A stretch of DNA of 52,721 nt from Sulfobacillus acidophilus (lineage in GTDB: Bacteria > Bacillota > Sulfobacillia > Sulfobacillales > Sulfobacillaceae): the NCBI GenBank assembly GCA_003023745.1, contig PXYV01000018.1:1-52721 (forward strand), given 5' to 3'. How positions within the stretch are numbered: the first letter of the stretch is position 1; each line of letters starts with the position of its first letter. Position numbers and translations under genes: made by a program. The notes under the pieces are model-generated. The model was not told the origin of the DNA and searched no databases. It worked only from the letters and a program-made list of their open reading frames with translations. Of this stretch, positions 24,776 through 34,490 are shown piece by piece.

Positions 24776-25922
24776 TGTGATTGTGGTAGGCCGTGGTCCG
24801 GCTGGACTGTTGTTCAGTTCCCTCGTCGCGCAAAATCGTGGATCGGTCATTCTTGTTGCTGACGCCCAAGGAAGTTTTCCGCTGTGGGGCGGGCAGTGGG
24901 ATTTTTGCAATTATACGGACGACGGAGAACACGTCTTGGATCCCTACCAATGGTGGCAACAACACCCGAGCGCTTGGGACGAGGTAAGGGATGCCTCGAC
25001 CTGGACATTGCGCTGGCAACACTTAATGACGTTATGGCAGGAAATTGGGATCCCGGTACCTGATAGGGTGCCCAAGCTGAATCGCTGGATGGTCACGCCT
25101 TTGGGACAGTTGCGCCCGACGTATTGGGTTGCCAACTGGCATTTCGTCATGGAACGGCCAGGTCCCCTCGTTTTTGTCGATGTTCCGGGTTTAGTCGACT
25201 TCCGTGCCGAGGTCGTCGCACGCGTCTATACGGCAACAACTGGGCAGATGGCGAAGACGTTCCGACTGGCGGTGCCGTCGGGTTGGCGCCGCGACTGGCA
25301 TGCCCTGAACTGGGCTTGGTTTTTGGATTCTAAAGCAGGGCAGGATTGGCTTGGGCAGGCTCTTCGGGACCAGGTTAGGGCTGGGGAAGAGGCCGTCGTA
25401 TTCCCACAGATATTAGGCGTGGACCACTGCGAAGAAGTACTGGAGGTGGCACAACGTGTATTGGGGCGCCCGGTCGCAGAGGTGCCATTGCCGCCACCTG
25501 CGGTGGGCGGCATTCGCATACAGCGCCGGTGGGAATATTGGTTGCGTCGGCATGGCATTCAACTTGTGTCGGCCCGAGTTACGGCGGCCAATAGGCACTC
25601 GGTGACGTTGCAGGACGGGCGTGCGCTTGCGGCTGACGCAGTGGTTCTCGCCACGGGCGGGATCCTTGGAGGAGGCCTTGAGATTCAGCCCAGCGGTAGC
25701 GTGCGCAATACGGTGACAGGAGCAGTCATTGGAACGTTGGGAGACCAGTTGCTCGGAGCGGTTGGGCATCGCAACTGGGATGAATCGGTCCCGGTCATTG
25801 GGCGGATGATTCAGGGCTGGAATCCCGACAAACGCGGAAATGGCGGCGCAATGAACTTGTGGACCGCCCATGTAGCCTATCAAGCCTTCATCGGGCACAC
25901 AGCTCTGGCAAGGGAGAATTGA
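24759..25922 (+). CDS. glpB: Anaerobic glycerol-3-phosphate dehydrogenase subunit B
   Basis: A 387-residue flavoprotein with an N-terminal dinucleotide fold (DVIVVGRGPAGLLFSSLVA), LWGGQWDFCNY, and a C-terminal FAD segment VVLATGGILGGGLEIQPSG. GlpB is the second subunit of the anaerobic enzyme and links GlpA to the membrane Fe-S subunit GlpC. The start ATG overlaps glpA, and glpC begins two bases after its stop. No unusual features. Confidence 0.9.
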   Translation: MTTCGDVIVVGRGPAGLLFSSLVAQNRGSVILVADAQGSFPLWGGQWDFCNYTDDGEHVLDPYQWWQQHPSAWDEVRDASTWTLRWQHLMTLWQEIGIPVPDRVPKLNRWMVTPLGQLRPTYWVANWHFVMERPGPLVFVDVPGLVDFRAEVVARVYTATTGQMAKTFRLAVPSGWRRDWHALNWAWFLDSKAGQDWLGQALRDQVRAGEEAVVFPQILGVDHCEEVLEVAQRVLGRPVAEVPLPPPAVGGIRIQRRWEYWLRRHGIQLVSARVTAANRHSVTLQDGRALAADAVVLATGGILGGGLEIQPSGSVRNTVTGAVIGTLGDQLLGAVGHRNWDESVPVIGRMIQGWNPDKRGNGGAMNLWTAHVAYQAFIGHTALAREN

Positions 25923-25924
25923 CG

Positions 25925-27091
25925 ATGTGGCAGGCAGCGGATGCATGCTTAAAATGCACTTTGTGCGTGACGCAGTGTCCGGTAGTATCCGTCAACCCGG
26001 ACTTTGCCGGACCCAAAGCTTTGGGCCCGGAGTGGTTTCGCCGTCATCAAGCGGGCACGCTGGAGACGATGGCCCATGTGGACGACTGCACGTTCTGCCA
26101 ACTCTGCGAAGCGGCTTGCCCAGTCGATGTTCCGGTGGCCCATCTTATCGCCGCGCACAAAGAAGGCACGATTCGTTCCTGGCGTCATCGACTGCGCGAC
26201 GAGATGTTAGCTCGACCTCATCGTGTCGCGGTATTTGCGCGTTTTTCGACTGTGCCGACGTTGGTGCGGTCGGTGGGGGCGATTTCCCAAAAAACACCCT
26301 TGCCGCGCCGTCATCGCGAGTCGGTGGGGGGCCTGGGGCCGCCGTTAGCCAAAAGCCAGGGACGTGTGGCGTTATTTCGGGATTGCTACAGTGCGGGTTA
26401 TGACCCGGGCTTGCTCGACATGGCTCAAGCTTTGTTGTCGCTTTGGGGTTTTGAGGTGGTACAGCTGCCGCGGGTAGCGAGTTGTTGCGGAGCGGCGGCC
26501 TATGCGGCCGGCAAACCCGCGTTGGCGAGGAAAACCGCGGAGAGCTGTCGGCGCGAACTCGCGCTAGGGCCACAAGTGAGTGCTTGGGTGACGCTGAACG
26601 CCACCTGCGACGGAACCTTGCGCGAAGAATGGCCGAGGTATTTCGGATTATCTTTGGACGCGCCGGTCCTTCCGTTTGACGAAGTCGCTCTCAGCGCTTC
26701 CGACGAGTTTTGGCGGCGCATGCACCTTGTTTCCGCTTCCAACGTTCCTCTCATTACCCATACGACCTGCCGCGGCAAAGTCGCGCGCGGAGACGGCCAT
26801 CTCACGAAACTGGCGCGGCGTGCAGGCTTTTCTCGTGTGGAACCGTCAGTTGCGGCGTGTTGCGGCGCGGCGGGTTCCTATGCCTTTAAGGTCGAGCATG
26901 AAGACACCGCACAAGCCTTGGCTAAGCCTTTGGCGTTGCAGTCCAAGCGTGTCAAACCGCAGGGATTTATGACGGATAGCGGGACCTGCGCCATCCACAT
27001 TGAACATGTTACGCAAGTACAGACGCGTCATCCTGCCTACTGGCTTTATCGGCAATATCAGCGCTATTTGCAGGAGGGGAGCGGACAATGA
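25925..27091 (+). CDS. glpC: Anaerobic glycerol-3-phosphate dehydrogenase Fe-S subunit C
   Basis: About 388 residues. Two [4Fe-4S] motifs near the N-terminus (CLKCTLCVTQCPVV and CTFCQLCEAACPVDVP) are followed by two CCG domains (SCCGAAAYAAG and ACCGAAGSYAF), as in GlpC and heterodisulfide reductase HdrD relatives. It anchors GlpAB and passes electrons to the quinone pool. The frame extends upstream to 25859, but ATG 25925, directly after the glpB stop and ahead of the first cluster, is the sensible start. The stop overlaps glpP (ATGA). Confidence 0.92.
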   Translation: MWQAADACLKCTLCVTQCPVVSVNPDFAGPKALGPEWFRRHQAGTLETMAHVDDCTFCQLCEAACPVDVPVAHLIAAHKEGTIRSWRHRLRDEMLARPHRVAVFARFSTVPTLVRSVGAISQKTPLPRRHRESVGGLGPPLAKSQGRVALFRDCYSAGYDPGLLDMAQALLSLWGFEVVQLPRVASCCGAAAYAAGKPALARKTAESCRRELALGPQVSAWVTLNATCDGTLREEWPRYFGLSLDAPVLPFDEVALSASDEFWRRMHLVSASNVPLITHTTCRGKVARGDGHLTKLARRAGFSRVEPSVAACCGAAGSYAFKVEHEDTAQALAKPLALQSKRVKPQGFMTDSGTCAIHIEHVTQVQTRHPAYWLYRQYQRYLQEGSGQ

Positions 27092-27678
27092 AGGGACTGC
27101 AGGTACCCTCTATTATTCCGGCAATTCGCCGCTCGGACGAATGGGAAGAGCTGGCGAATTGGCGGGCTAGTCCGAAGTGGGTATTCATCTTAGGGGGAGC
27201 TGTAGATTCGGTGGCGCAGGCGACAGGCCTTTTGCAAAAGCGGGGATGGATGGTCTTCGTCCATTTGGATATGGTGCGCGGGTGCTCGGCGGATGCCGAA
27301 GGAGTGCGCTTTTTTGCGGAATATGCCGGCCCCAACGGCATTATCAGCACCCACTCGACGGTGATTGGTCACGCCAAGCGCGCCGGCCTTTTAACCATTC
27401 AGCGCATTTTCCTATTGGATAGTCAGTCAATCGCAACGGGTGTGCAGCAGGTGTTGTCCACGCACCCCGATGCGGTTGAGACCTTGCCGGGTACGCTCGC
27501 TGACGTGACGCAACGGGTGGTGCGCGAACTGCCGTGTCCTGTGATCGCCGGTGGTCTCGTGACCACCATGGCTGAGGTTGACAAAATGTTAACGGCAGGT
27601 GCTCGCGGCATTTCCACCAGCAACCGGCAACTGTGGAGTCACGGCCGCGAAGCCTATGAAGGGGGTCAACATCGTTGA
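27088..27678 (+). CDS. glpP: Glycerol-3-phosphate responsive antiterminator
   Basis: A 196-residue TIM-barrel RNA-binding regulator. Family stretches visible: IIPAIRRSDEWE, VFILGGAVDSV, VFVHLDMVRGCSADAEGVRF, GIISTHSTVI, QRIFLLDSQSIATGV and a glycine-rich phosphate site (CPVIAGGLVTT). Known GlpP proteins bind glycerol-3-phosphate and then glp leader mRNA to prevent termination. The leader terminator at 23108-23141 is the obvious target. It overlaps both neighbours by four bases, so it is made with the enzymes it controls, giving positive feedback. Confidence 0.92.
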   Translation: MKGLQVPSIIPAIRRSDEWEELANWRASPKWVFILGGAVDSVAQATGLLQKRGWMVFVHLDMVRGCSADAEGVRFFAEYAGPNGIISTHSTVIGHAKRAGLLTIQRIFLLDSQSIATGVQQVLSTHPDAVETLPGTLADVTQRVVRELPCPVIAGGLVTTMAEVDKMLTAGARGISTSNRQLWSHGREAYEGGQHR

Positions 27679-29201
27679 AAGAGCGATATGTGCTGGCCCT
27701 GGACCAAGGTACGACAAGCTCCCGCGCCATCCTGTTCGATCACGCGGCGCGGCCTGTCTCGGTCGGTCAATCCCCTTTGCGACGATTTTATCCTCAAGCT
27801 GGCTGGGTGGAGCAAGATGCCAACGAAATTTGGTCTAGTCAATGGCAGGCCATTGAGCAATGCTTGCAAGAGGCCAAGTGTGACACATCGGAAATCGCAG
27901 CCATCGGTATTGCGAATCAACGCGAAACCACTGTAGTCTGGGACCGACGTACAGGGAAGCCCTTATACAACGCGATTGTCTGGCAATGCCGGCGCACGGC
28001 ACCTTATTGCACTGAACTGAAAGAATCCGGTTTGGAAGCCGTGTTTCGCCAAAAGACAGGTCTGAGGCTTGACCCCTACTTTTCCGGCACCAAAATCGCT
28101 TGGTTGCTCAACACGGTTTCCGGCTTACGAGACATGGCCGAGCGTGGTGAGGTGGCAGTGGGGACTGTGGACAGTTGGCTGATGTATCTGCTCAGTGGCC
28201 AGCGCCGTCATTTGACCGATGTCTCAAACGCTGCCAGGACCTTGTTGTATAACATTCATACACTTCGCTGGGACGATGAACTTTTGCAGCTATTAAACGT
28301 GCCCGAAGCGGTATTGCCCAGGGTTGTCGACTCTTCGGGCGCGGCTGTATGGACCAGCCCCCAACTCTTGGGGAAGGCCATTCCCATTTCCGGCATTGCC
28401 GGGGATCAGCAGGCTGCCCTGTTTGGCAATGGTTGCTTTGACGCCGGTAGCGCGAAGAACACGTATGGTACCGGTTGTTTTCTGTTGATGAATACAGGCG
28501 ATGTGCCGGTGAATTCCGCGCACGGTTTGATTAGCACTGTGGCCTGGCGATTGAACGGTCGGGTTCAGTACGCCCTCGAAGGTTCCATCTTTATAGCTGG
28601 CGCTTTGGTACAGTGGCTTCGCGATGGCTTGCAAATTATTCCGAGTGTGGAGGAAACAGAGCGCTTGGCCCTATCTGTCGCGGATACCGGCGGAGTCGTC
28701 ATTGTCCCGGCCTTTGCGGGACTGGGGTCTCCTTACTGGGATAGTAGCGCTCGCGGCTTGATTATCGGGCTGACGCAGGGCACGACCCGCGAGCACATCG
28801 TGCGGGCTGCCTTAGAGGCGATTGCCCATCAAACCGCGGATGTGGTTGAGGCGATCAATCACGACCACCCCGAGCCGTTGACGAGGCTTCGCACCGACGG
28901 CAATGCCATCCGCAATCGGTTTTTGGCGCAATTTCAAGCAGATATTTTAGGAATTCCGGTGGTTCGCCCCCTCATTAGTGAAACGACCGCGCTGGGCGCA
29001 GCGTTTTTAGCGGGCCTCGGGGTGGGATTTTGGGACAACTTGGGGCAGATCGCGCAGATGGTTCAAACCAACGATGTCTTTTATCCCAGGTTGGACGAGG
29101 CGGGCCGACACGCTCATCGTCAACAGTGGCAGGCGGCGGTGGTTCGGGCGGGTGGATGGCATCGACCCCGTCAAGGAGGTGACGCGTCATGTGATCTGTA
29201 A
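27675..29201 (+). CDS. glpK: Glycerol kinase
   Basis: Phosphorylates glycerol with ATP to sn-glycerol 3-phosphate. The 508 residues show the FGGY kinase pattern: ALDQGTTSSRAILFD, GWVEQDANEIW, IGIANQRETTVVWDR, AGDQQAALFGNGC, KNTYGTGCFLL, and ISETTALGAAFLAGLG. The start is TTG 27675, overlapping the glpP stop (TTGA), with GAAGGGGG upstream. The late LRTDGNAIRNRFL replaces the more usual VDGG.V.N, a mild divergence. No glpF glycerol channel lies in the window. Confidence 0.95.
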   Translation: MKERYVLALDQGTTSSRAILFDHAARPVSVGQSPLRRFYPQAGWVEQDANEIWSSQWQAIEQCLQEAKCDTSEIAAIGIANQRETTVVWDRRTGKPLYNAIVWQCRRTAPYCTELKESGLEAVFRQKTGLRLDPYFSGTKIAWLLNTVSGLRDMAERGEVAVGTVDSWLMYLLSGQRRHLTDVSNAARTLLYNIHTLRWDDELLQLLNVPEAVLPRVVDSSGAAVWTSPQLLGKAIPISGIAGDQQAALFGNGCFDAGSAKNTYGTGCFLLMNTGDVPVNSAHGLISTVAWRLNGRVQYALEGSIFIAGALVQWLRDGLQIIPSVEETERLALSVADTGGVVIVPAFAGLGSPYWDSSARGLIIGLTQGTTREHIVRAALEAIAHQTADVVEAINHDHPEPLTRLRTDGNAIRNRFLAQFQADILGIPVVRPLISETTALGAAFLAGLGVGFWDNLGQIAQMVQTNDVFYPRLDEAGRHAHRQQWQAAVVRAGGWHRPRQGGDASCDL

Positions 29202-29325
29202 GCGACGGTGCAGACGGTTAGGAACGGCGTAACCGTGCAGCACCTCGATAACGGGATAGAGCAAAGGAAAGTCGCAAGGGCAATTAAGGCACCAACCAGT
29301 TTTCAATTGTAAAGGAGAGAACAAG

Positions 29326-30711
29326 ATGTTTAAGAAGAGGAGCCAAGCCTTCAAGCACCGTCGGGGATTCCGTGTAGCAATGACGTCAGCGGCGCTCTTG
29401 TCAACCGTGGGGATTTTGGCTGCGGCGAACGGCTCGGCAGCTGCCCGCAGCAAGCCGGAGGCTTCGTCGAACAAGCGCATCGTGATTACTTTTTGGTCGG
29501 CCGAAAGCGGTGCGATTGGCCAAGATCTCGATACCCTGGTGTCACAATTTAATCGCTCTCAAAAGAAATATGAAGTGCAGGTCGTCTACAAGGGCACCTA
29601 TCCGGAGGTGCTGGCAGACACGATTGCGGCCTTTAAGGCGCATCGGGCGCCAGACATTACGATGATCTTTGATGTCGGAACGGCAACCATGATGGATTCG
29701 ACCGGCGTTTATGTCCCAGTTTACAAACTGATGGCCGAAAATCACATTCCATTTGCGACATCGGACTTCATTGGCGCCGCGGGCACCTACTACGCCAACG
29801 CCAACGGACAGTTGGATTCATTGCCATTTGCGAGTTCCACACCCGTCTTGTATTACAATAAGCGGATGTTTGCCAAGATCCACGCGCAACCACCCAAAAC
29901 TTGGGCTCAGGTAGGTATTGTCGGCAAGGAACTGTTGGCCCATGGAGTCAAAAACGGATTTACCACCGGATGGCCGGACTGGACCCAATTCGAACAGTAT
30001 GCGGTGTGGAACAACTACAAATATGCGACTGACAACAACGGCCTGGATGGCATCAAAGGCGTCAAACTCTTGATTAATACGGCGCCTTTTGTTAATCATA
30101 TTAATCAGCTGGAAACATGGGAAAAAGACGGTGTGTTCATTTATGATGGGCGAGAAAGCACACCAGACACGCTGTTCATTGGTGGCCAAGTGGGGATGTA
30201 TATTGATAGTTCTGCAACGTACGCCTCGATTAAAGCTGGCGCCAAGTTCCAATTTGGAGAGGCTCCTTTGCCCTACCAACAGGGGGCTCCGGGTGCTCCT
30301 CAAAACACCGTGGTCGGCGGGAACTCGCTATGGGTCATGGCGGGCGCGCCCAAAGATACGTATGCTGGCGATGCGCAGTTTCTGCACTTTCTGATGTCGG
30401 GAAAGTCCCAGGGATATTGGGCTTCGCAGACAGGATACGTGCCGGTGACGACTGCCGGAGTGAAAACGCTGGACCAAAGTGGATTCTACTTGTCGCATCC
30501 GGATGCCCTTGTCGCAGTGCATGAGTTGACCAACAAACCCGCCAAACCCTGGACCCGGGCCATTCGACTGGGGAATCTCTCGGAAATTCGCGACATTGAA
30601 AACGCCGCGATTACCGCCGTATTCTCAGGCAAGGAATCGGCTAAGCAAGCATTAGACACGGCGGAGCAGCAGGGTAATGCAGTCCTCGCCCAGTTTGCCG
30701 CCCAGTACTAG
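29326..30711 (+). CDS. ugpB: Extracellular solute-binding protein, UgpB-like
   Basis: A 461-residue ABC binding protein of the carbohydrate (family 1) type. A basic, hydrophobic N-terminus (MTSAALLSTVGILAAANGSA) acts as an export signal; no clear lipobox Cys is seen, so anchoring is uncertain. UgpB-like stretches: FWSAESGAIGQDLDTLVSQFN, DSLPFASSTPVLYYNKRMF, PKTWAQV, VVGGNSLWVMAGAP. AAAGGAGAG precedes ATG. Linked to permeases downstream and to glp enzymes upstream, it most likely binds glycerol-3-phosphate or glycerophosphodiesters. A small hairpin (CGGTTA/TAACCG, 29215-29235) separates it from glpK. Confidence 0.9.
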   Translation: MFKKRSQAFKHRRGFRVAMTSAALLSTVGILAAANGSAAARSKPEASSNKRIVITFWSAESGAIGQDLDTLVSQFNRSQKKYEVQVVYKGTYPEVLADTIAAFKAHRAPDITMIFDVGTATMMDSTGVYVPVYKLMAENHIPFATSDFIGAAGTYYANANGQLDSLPFASSTPVLYYNKRMFAKIHAQPPKTWAQVGIVGKELLAHGVKNGFTTGWPDWTQFEQYAVWNNYKYATDNNGLDGIKGVKLLINTAPFVNHINQLETWEKDGVFIYDGRESTPDTLFIGGQVGMYIDSSATYASIKAGAKFQFGEAPLPYQQGAPGAPQNTVVGGNSLWVMAGAPKDTYAGDAQFLHFLMSGKSQGYWASQTGYVPVTTAGVKTLDQSGFYLSHPDALVAVHELTNKPAKPWTRAIRLGNLSEIRDIENAAITAVFSGKESAKQALDTAEQQGNAVLAQFAAQY

Positions 30712-30775
30712 AGCTCAAAAGGCCATCAAGCCCCCCTTCCGCCGGCGGTCGGAAGCGGGGGTTGGTGGCGGAGCA

Positions 30776-31645
30776 ATGTTTCCGCATAAACTGCTGCCCT
30801 ATTTGTTATTGTTGCCACAACTGGTGGTGGTGGCCGTGTTTTTTCTCTGGCCAGGGATTAAAGCATTGGTTGAATCGTTGTACGAAGTCAATGTCTTTGG
30901 ACTAGGGGGGCATTTTGCCGGACTGGCTAATTTTCGGGCAGTGTTTGCGTCCGGCACCTATGGTGAGTCGTTGGGAGTGACGTTGATTTATGCCGCAATC
31001 ACGACCGTATTGGCCATGGGCATTGGGCTTTTTCTTGCCGTGCAGGTAGATCGCGTGCGGCGCGGCCGCAGTGTTTACCGTACGGTGTTTGCCTGGACGT
31101 ACGCCGTGCCTGCCGCCATATCCGGCGCATTGTGGCTCTTTATTTTCAACCCCGAGATTGGAGTGGGTTCAGTTCTCTTGGGCAAACTGAACATCCCGTG
31201 GAATTTCAACATCAATCTATTTGATGCGATGGCACTGATCATCGCGGCGACCGTATGGCAGCAGTCGGCGTATAACTTCTTGTTCTTTACGGCGGGCCTA
31301 CAAGCGATCCCGGCGGAGGTGTTGGAAGCGGCATCGTTGGATGGCGCCGGATCACTCAAACGATTTTGGCGCGTGGTATTTCCTTTGCTGTCGCCCACAA
31401 CCTTCTATCTCTCGGTGATGAACATTATTTACGTGTTCTTTTCGACCTTTTCCATTATCGATATTATTACGCAAGGAGGGCCCCATGATGGTACAGAGAC
31501 GTTGGTGTATCAGATCTATCAGAATGCGTTTCAAAATGCCAACACCTCGGCAGCAGCGGCTGAGACCGTGCTCCTCATTATTTTGGTCTCCATTCTCACA
31601 GTGGTCCAATTCCGCTACATCAATCGGAGGGTGCACTACCAATGA
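30776..31645 (+). CDS. ugpA: ABC permease UgpA-like
   Basis: Membrane permease of about 290 residues with six helices and the EAA loop (EAASLDGAGSLKRFWRVVFP) that contacts the ATPase. The open frame begins at 30677 inside ugpB, but ATG 30776 starts just before the first helix (KLLPYLLLLPQLVVVAVFF), as in relatives. Its stop overlaps ugpE by four bases. Works with UgpB and UgpE. Confidence 0.9.
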   Translation: MFPHKLLPYLLLLPQLVVVAVFFLWPGIKALVESLYEVNVFGLGGHFAGLANFRAVFASGTYGESLGVTLIYAAITTVLAMGIGLFLAVQVDRVRRGRSVYRTVFAWTYAVPAAISGALWLFIFNPEIGVGSVLLGKLNIPWNFNINLFDAMALIIAATVWQQSAYNFLFFTAGLQAIPAEVLEAASLDGAGSLKRFWRVVFPLLSPTTFYLSVMNIIYVFFSTFSIIDIITQGGPHDGTETLVYQIYQNAFQNANTSAAAAETVLLIILVSILTVVQFRYINRRVHYQ

Positions 31646-32484
31646 GGGATAGTCGGTCAGTCTCCATTGTGCGGCATGTTGTCCTAGTGGTCTGTGCTAT
31701 TCTCTTTGCGGCACCGCTATACATCGCGGTCGTTGCTGCGAGTCACAGTGCACGGTCGCTTTTAGGCCAATTCCCGGCGTTGCCGGGCGACCACCTGGTG
31801 GGGAACCTGATTCACGTGTTGACGGTGGGATTTCCCAATACGTCGCCGGTTGGCTTGATGTTGGTGAACAGCGCCATTATGGCTTTGGGCATTACCCTGG
31901 GGAAGCTGGTGGTGTCCATTCCGGCGGCATACGCGGTCGTGTATTTTCGCTTTCCCGGGCGAATGCTCATGTTTTGGGTGATTTTTGCGACGCTCTTGCT
32001 ACCGGTGGAGGTACGCTTCTTCCCGACGTACCAGGTTACTGCCCAACTGAACCTCCTCAATGGCTTTCCTGGGCTAATTTTGCCGATTATAGCGTCCGCC
32101 ACGGCGACTTTTCTCTTTCGACAGTTTTTTATGACGCTGCCCAAAGAACTGATCGACGCAGCGCGCATTGACGGCATTAGTCCTTTGGGGTTTCTCTGGC
32201 GCATCGTGTTGCCGCTTTCTTTGCCCAATCTTGCGGCCATCATGGTGATCGAATTTGTTTATGGTTGGAATCAGTATTTATGGCCTCTCTTGGCAACCAC
32301 CAGTGAGCGTTATCAAACGGTGGTCATGGGCATTCAAGGCATGATTCAGGCCGCCACCAGCTTTTCCGTGCCCGAGTGGAACCTGGTCATGGCCACGGCC
32401 ATTATTGCTTTGCTGCCTCCGGTCATTGTGGTGATCCTCATGCAGCGCTGGTTTATCAAAGGGCTCACAGGAGGCATTAACTAA
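31642..32484 (+). CDS. ugpE: ABC permease UgpE-like
   Basis: A 280-residue permease with six hydrophobic segments and the EAA-type loop IDAARIDGISPLGFLWRIV. N-terminal helix VLVVCAILFAAPLYIAVVAAS. It overlaps ugpA at ATGA and touches the ugpQ start by one base. There is no ugpC ATPase in this operon or elsewhere in the window, so a shared sugar-type ATPase (MsmK-like) encoded elsewhere must power it. Confidence 0.9.
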   Translation: MRDSRSVSIVRHVVLVVCAILFAAPLYIAVVAASHSARSLLGQFPALPGDHLVGNLIHVLTVGFPNTSPVGLMLVNSAIMALGITLGKLVVSIPAAYAVVYFRFPGRMLMFWVIFATLLLPVEVRFFPTYQVTAQLNLLNGFPGLILPIIASATATFLFRQFFMTLPKELIDAARIDGISPLGFLWRIVLPLSLPNLAAIMVIEFVYGWNQYLWPLLATTSERYQTVVMGIQGMIQAATSFSVPEWNLVMATAIIALLPPVIVVILMQRWFIKGLTGGIN

Positions 32485-33302
32485 TGGCCGAACAATCACG
32501 GCCTTTTCGGAAGGATGATGAGATGTTTTCGTATGGCCGTAGACCCCAACCATTTATTTGGGGACATCGTGGGGTTCCAAGCGAGGCGGTGGAAAATACT
32601 GTGGCCTCGTTTGCCCGGGCCCGGGCTTATGCGTTAGACGGGGTTGAGTTCGATGTGCAGTTTTCGCGCGATGGTGTGCCCTTTGTCTTTCATGACGACC
32701 TCCTGACGCGACTGGCGGGAATTGAAAAAGCGGCCATCGACCTTTCGTGGTCGGAGCTCGCCCAACTGGTGCTGAGGGACCCGGATCGCCCCCATTTACC
32801 CGCAGCTCATCTATCCACGCTTGAAGAAGTGCTGCAAACCATGCCTGCGGATTTGATGATGAACCTCGAGTTGAAGGCCAATCCCGGGATGACGCAAGTC
32901 CAGTTAGAGCTCGTGTGGGAGCTATTGCAGGGCTATCAGTTGACGCGTCGGACGGTTGTATCCTCGTTTTACCATGAGTTTTTGGTAAAAATGGCGAGAA
33001 TTGGTGAGGCAGCCAATTTGGCCGCCTTATGGGTGCAAGTGCCTAGTGAATCGGCCCTTCGAGAAATCATGCCGATAACGCCGATTATGCACATCCCTTG
33101 GCAGGTAAGCCGTGCCGACACGGTCCCATACTTGCATGGCCTTGGGTGCGAGGTGGGGGTTTGGGGCATAACCAGCGTGGAGGATCTGCAACAGTGTTAT
33201 GCACAAGCGGTGGATGCCATCTTCATAGACGATCCGACCTGGCTGCACGCCTTGCCACGGGGATCGAGGCAATACCAATCCAGAAATGAGGGGCAATCAT
33301 GA
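32484..33302 (+). CDS. ugpQ: Glycerophosphodiester phosphodiesterase
   Basis: Hydrolyses glycerophosphodiesters to glycerol-3-phosphate and an alcohol. The 272-residue GDPD TIM barrel shows its metal and catalytic residues: WGHRGVPSEAVENT, GVEFDVQFSRDGVPFVFHDD and LELKANPG. No signal peptide is present, so it works inside the cell on imported diesters. AGGAGG lies before ATG 32484; a second ATG at 32523 is also possible. It ends overlapping the next oxidoreductase, tying head-group release to that enzyme. Confidence 0.93.
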   Translation: MAEQSRPFRKDDEMFSYGRRPQPFIWGHRGVPSEAVENTVASFARARAYALDGVEFDVQFSRDGVPFVFHDDLLTRLAGIEKAAIDLSWSELAQLVLRDPDRPHLPAAHLSTLEEVLQTMPADLMMNLELKANPGMTQVQLELVWELLQGYQLTRRTVVSSFYHEFLVKMARIGEAANLAALWVQVPSESALREIMPITPIMHIPWQVSRADTVPYLHGLGCEVGVWGITSVEDLQQCYAQAVDAIFIDDPTWLHALPRGSRQYQSRNEGQS

Positions 33303-34303
33303 CATCACACGTTCGGATTGGTGTCATCGGTGTAGGAGGCATGGGCCGAACCCATGCTTGGAATCTTAACGGAGCAGTGCCGGGAGCCCAATTAGTGGGA
33401 GTGGCCGATCCACGGATAGACACGATCGACCGAGATGCACTCCCTCCGGTGCCACGATATCAAGACTATCGGCAGTTGCTGGAGAGTGATTTGGATGCGA
33501 TCGTGATTGCGGCGGCTTCGACCGCTCATGCCGAGGTGCTGAAAGCTGCCGTTTCATTTCAGCACCCGGTCTTTTGTGAAAAACCGCTCGCGTTAACATT
33601 GGAGGACTCCGTGGCAATTCACCGCCTCTACGAGTCGCTTAAGGTGCCTTTGCAAATGGGATTTATGCGACGATTTGATCCGCAATACCGGCGGGCTTTC
33701 GATTTGATTCAAGAGGGTGCCATTGGTACCCCATACCATTACTCCGGGATAAGTCGGGATCGGGTCGGACCGGCGTTGGAGGTGATGCGGTACTCGGGTG
33801 GTTTCTATTTGGATACTGGTGTGCACGAATTTGATATCGCCCGCTGGCTTCTTCACAGCGAGATCACTTCGGTGTTTGCGCGAGGTGGGATTTACAATCA
33901 TCCGGAATATGAAACGGTCAACGATGTCGATCAAGCCCACGTTAGTTTTCAGTGTGAGTCGGGTGCGATGGGATTGGTGGAACTTTCCCGCGATGCGGTT
34001 TATGGATATGAGATTCGCACTGAGGTATTGGGCACCCGAGGGGCGGTTCAAGTTGTCCAGGTGAACGCGACGGGTACGGCGCTACTGGTTGACGGTGAGG
34101 TGCGTCGCGACACCTATCGCGACTACGCTGAACGGTTCCGGGAGGCCTATTTTCATGAGATGCAGGGCTTCGTGGAGATGGTGCGTACGGGGGGTAAACC
34201 GTCCGTGGGCAGCGTGGATGGAATTCGAGCGACGGTTGTGGCGCAGGCAGCTCAGCGATCATTACTGTCACACCGTGATGAGACTGTTGTGAATCCGGTC
34301 TAG
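33299..34303 (+). CDS. Gfo/Idh/MocA oxidoreductase, inositol 2-dehydrogenase-like
   Basis: A 334-residue NAD(P)-dependent sugar or cyclitol dehydrogenase. Rossmann motif IGVIGVGGMGRTHAWNL, the catalytic Lys in FCEKPLAL, and the DTGVHEFDIARW Asp/His pair match IolG-type enzymes. Start overlaps ugpQ (ATGA), with GAGGGG upstream, so it belongs to the glycerophosphodiester operon. If the diester head group is inositol, this enzyme could oxidise it; other polyols or sugars are possible. Confidence 0.88.
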   Translation: MTSHVRIGVIGVGGMGRTHAWNLNGAVPGAQLVGVADPRIDTIDRDALPPVPRYQDYRQLLESDLDAIVIAAASTAHAEVLKAAVSFQHPVFCEKPLALTLEDSVAIHRLYESLKVPLQMGFMRRFDPQYRRAFDLIQEGAIGTPYHYSGISRDRVGPALEVMRYSGGFYLDTGVHEFDIARWLLHSEITSVFARGGIYNHPEYETVNDVDQAHVSFQCESGAMGLVELSRDAVYGYEIRTEVLGTRGAVQVVQVNATGTALLVDGEVRRDTYRDYAERFREAYFHEMQGFVEMVRTGGKPSVGSVDGIRATVVAQAAQRSLLSHRDETVVNPV

Positions 34304-34490
34304 CTTGGCAATAGGTCTTACGGGGATAAGTGTCATGGCCGGATGTTCTGTTGGAGACGAGAGTTTCCGCCGACGGCTGATAGCACCGGACGCCGCAAGA
34401 TCATGCTGGTCGAGTTGGCAATCGTCATGGAGTGCTATGCCTGGGCCGACCTCTGAGCCTTTGGCGGTGAGCATACGAGAAGGGGATTAG

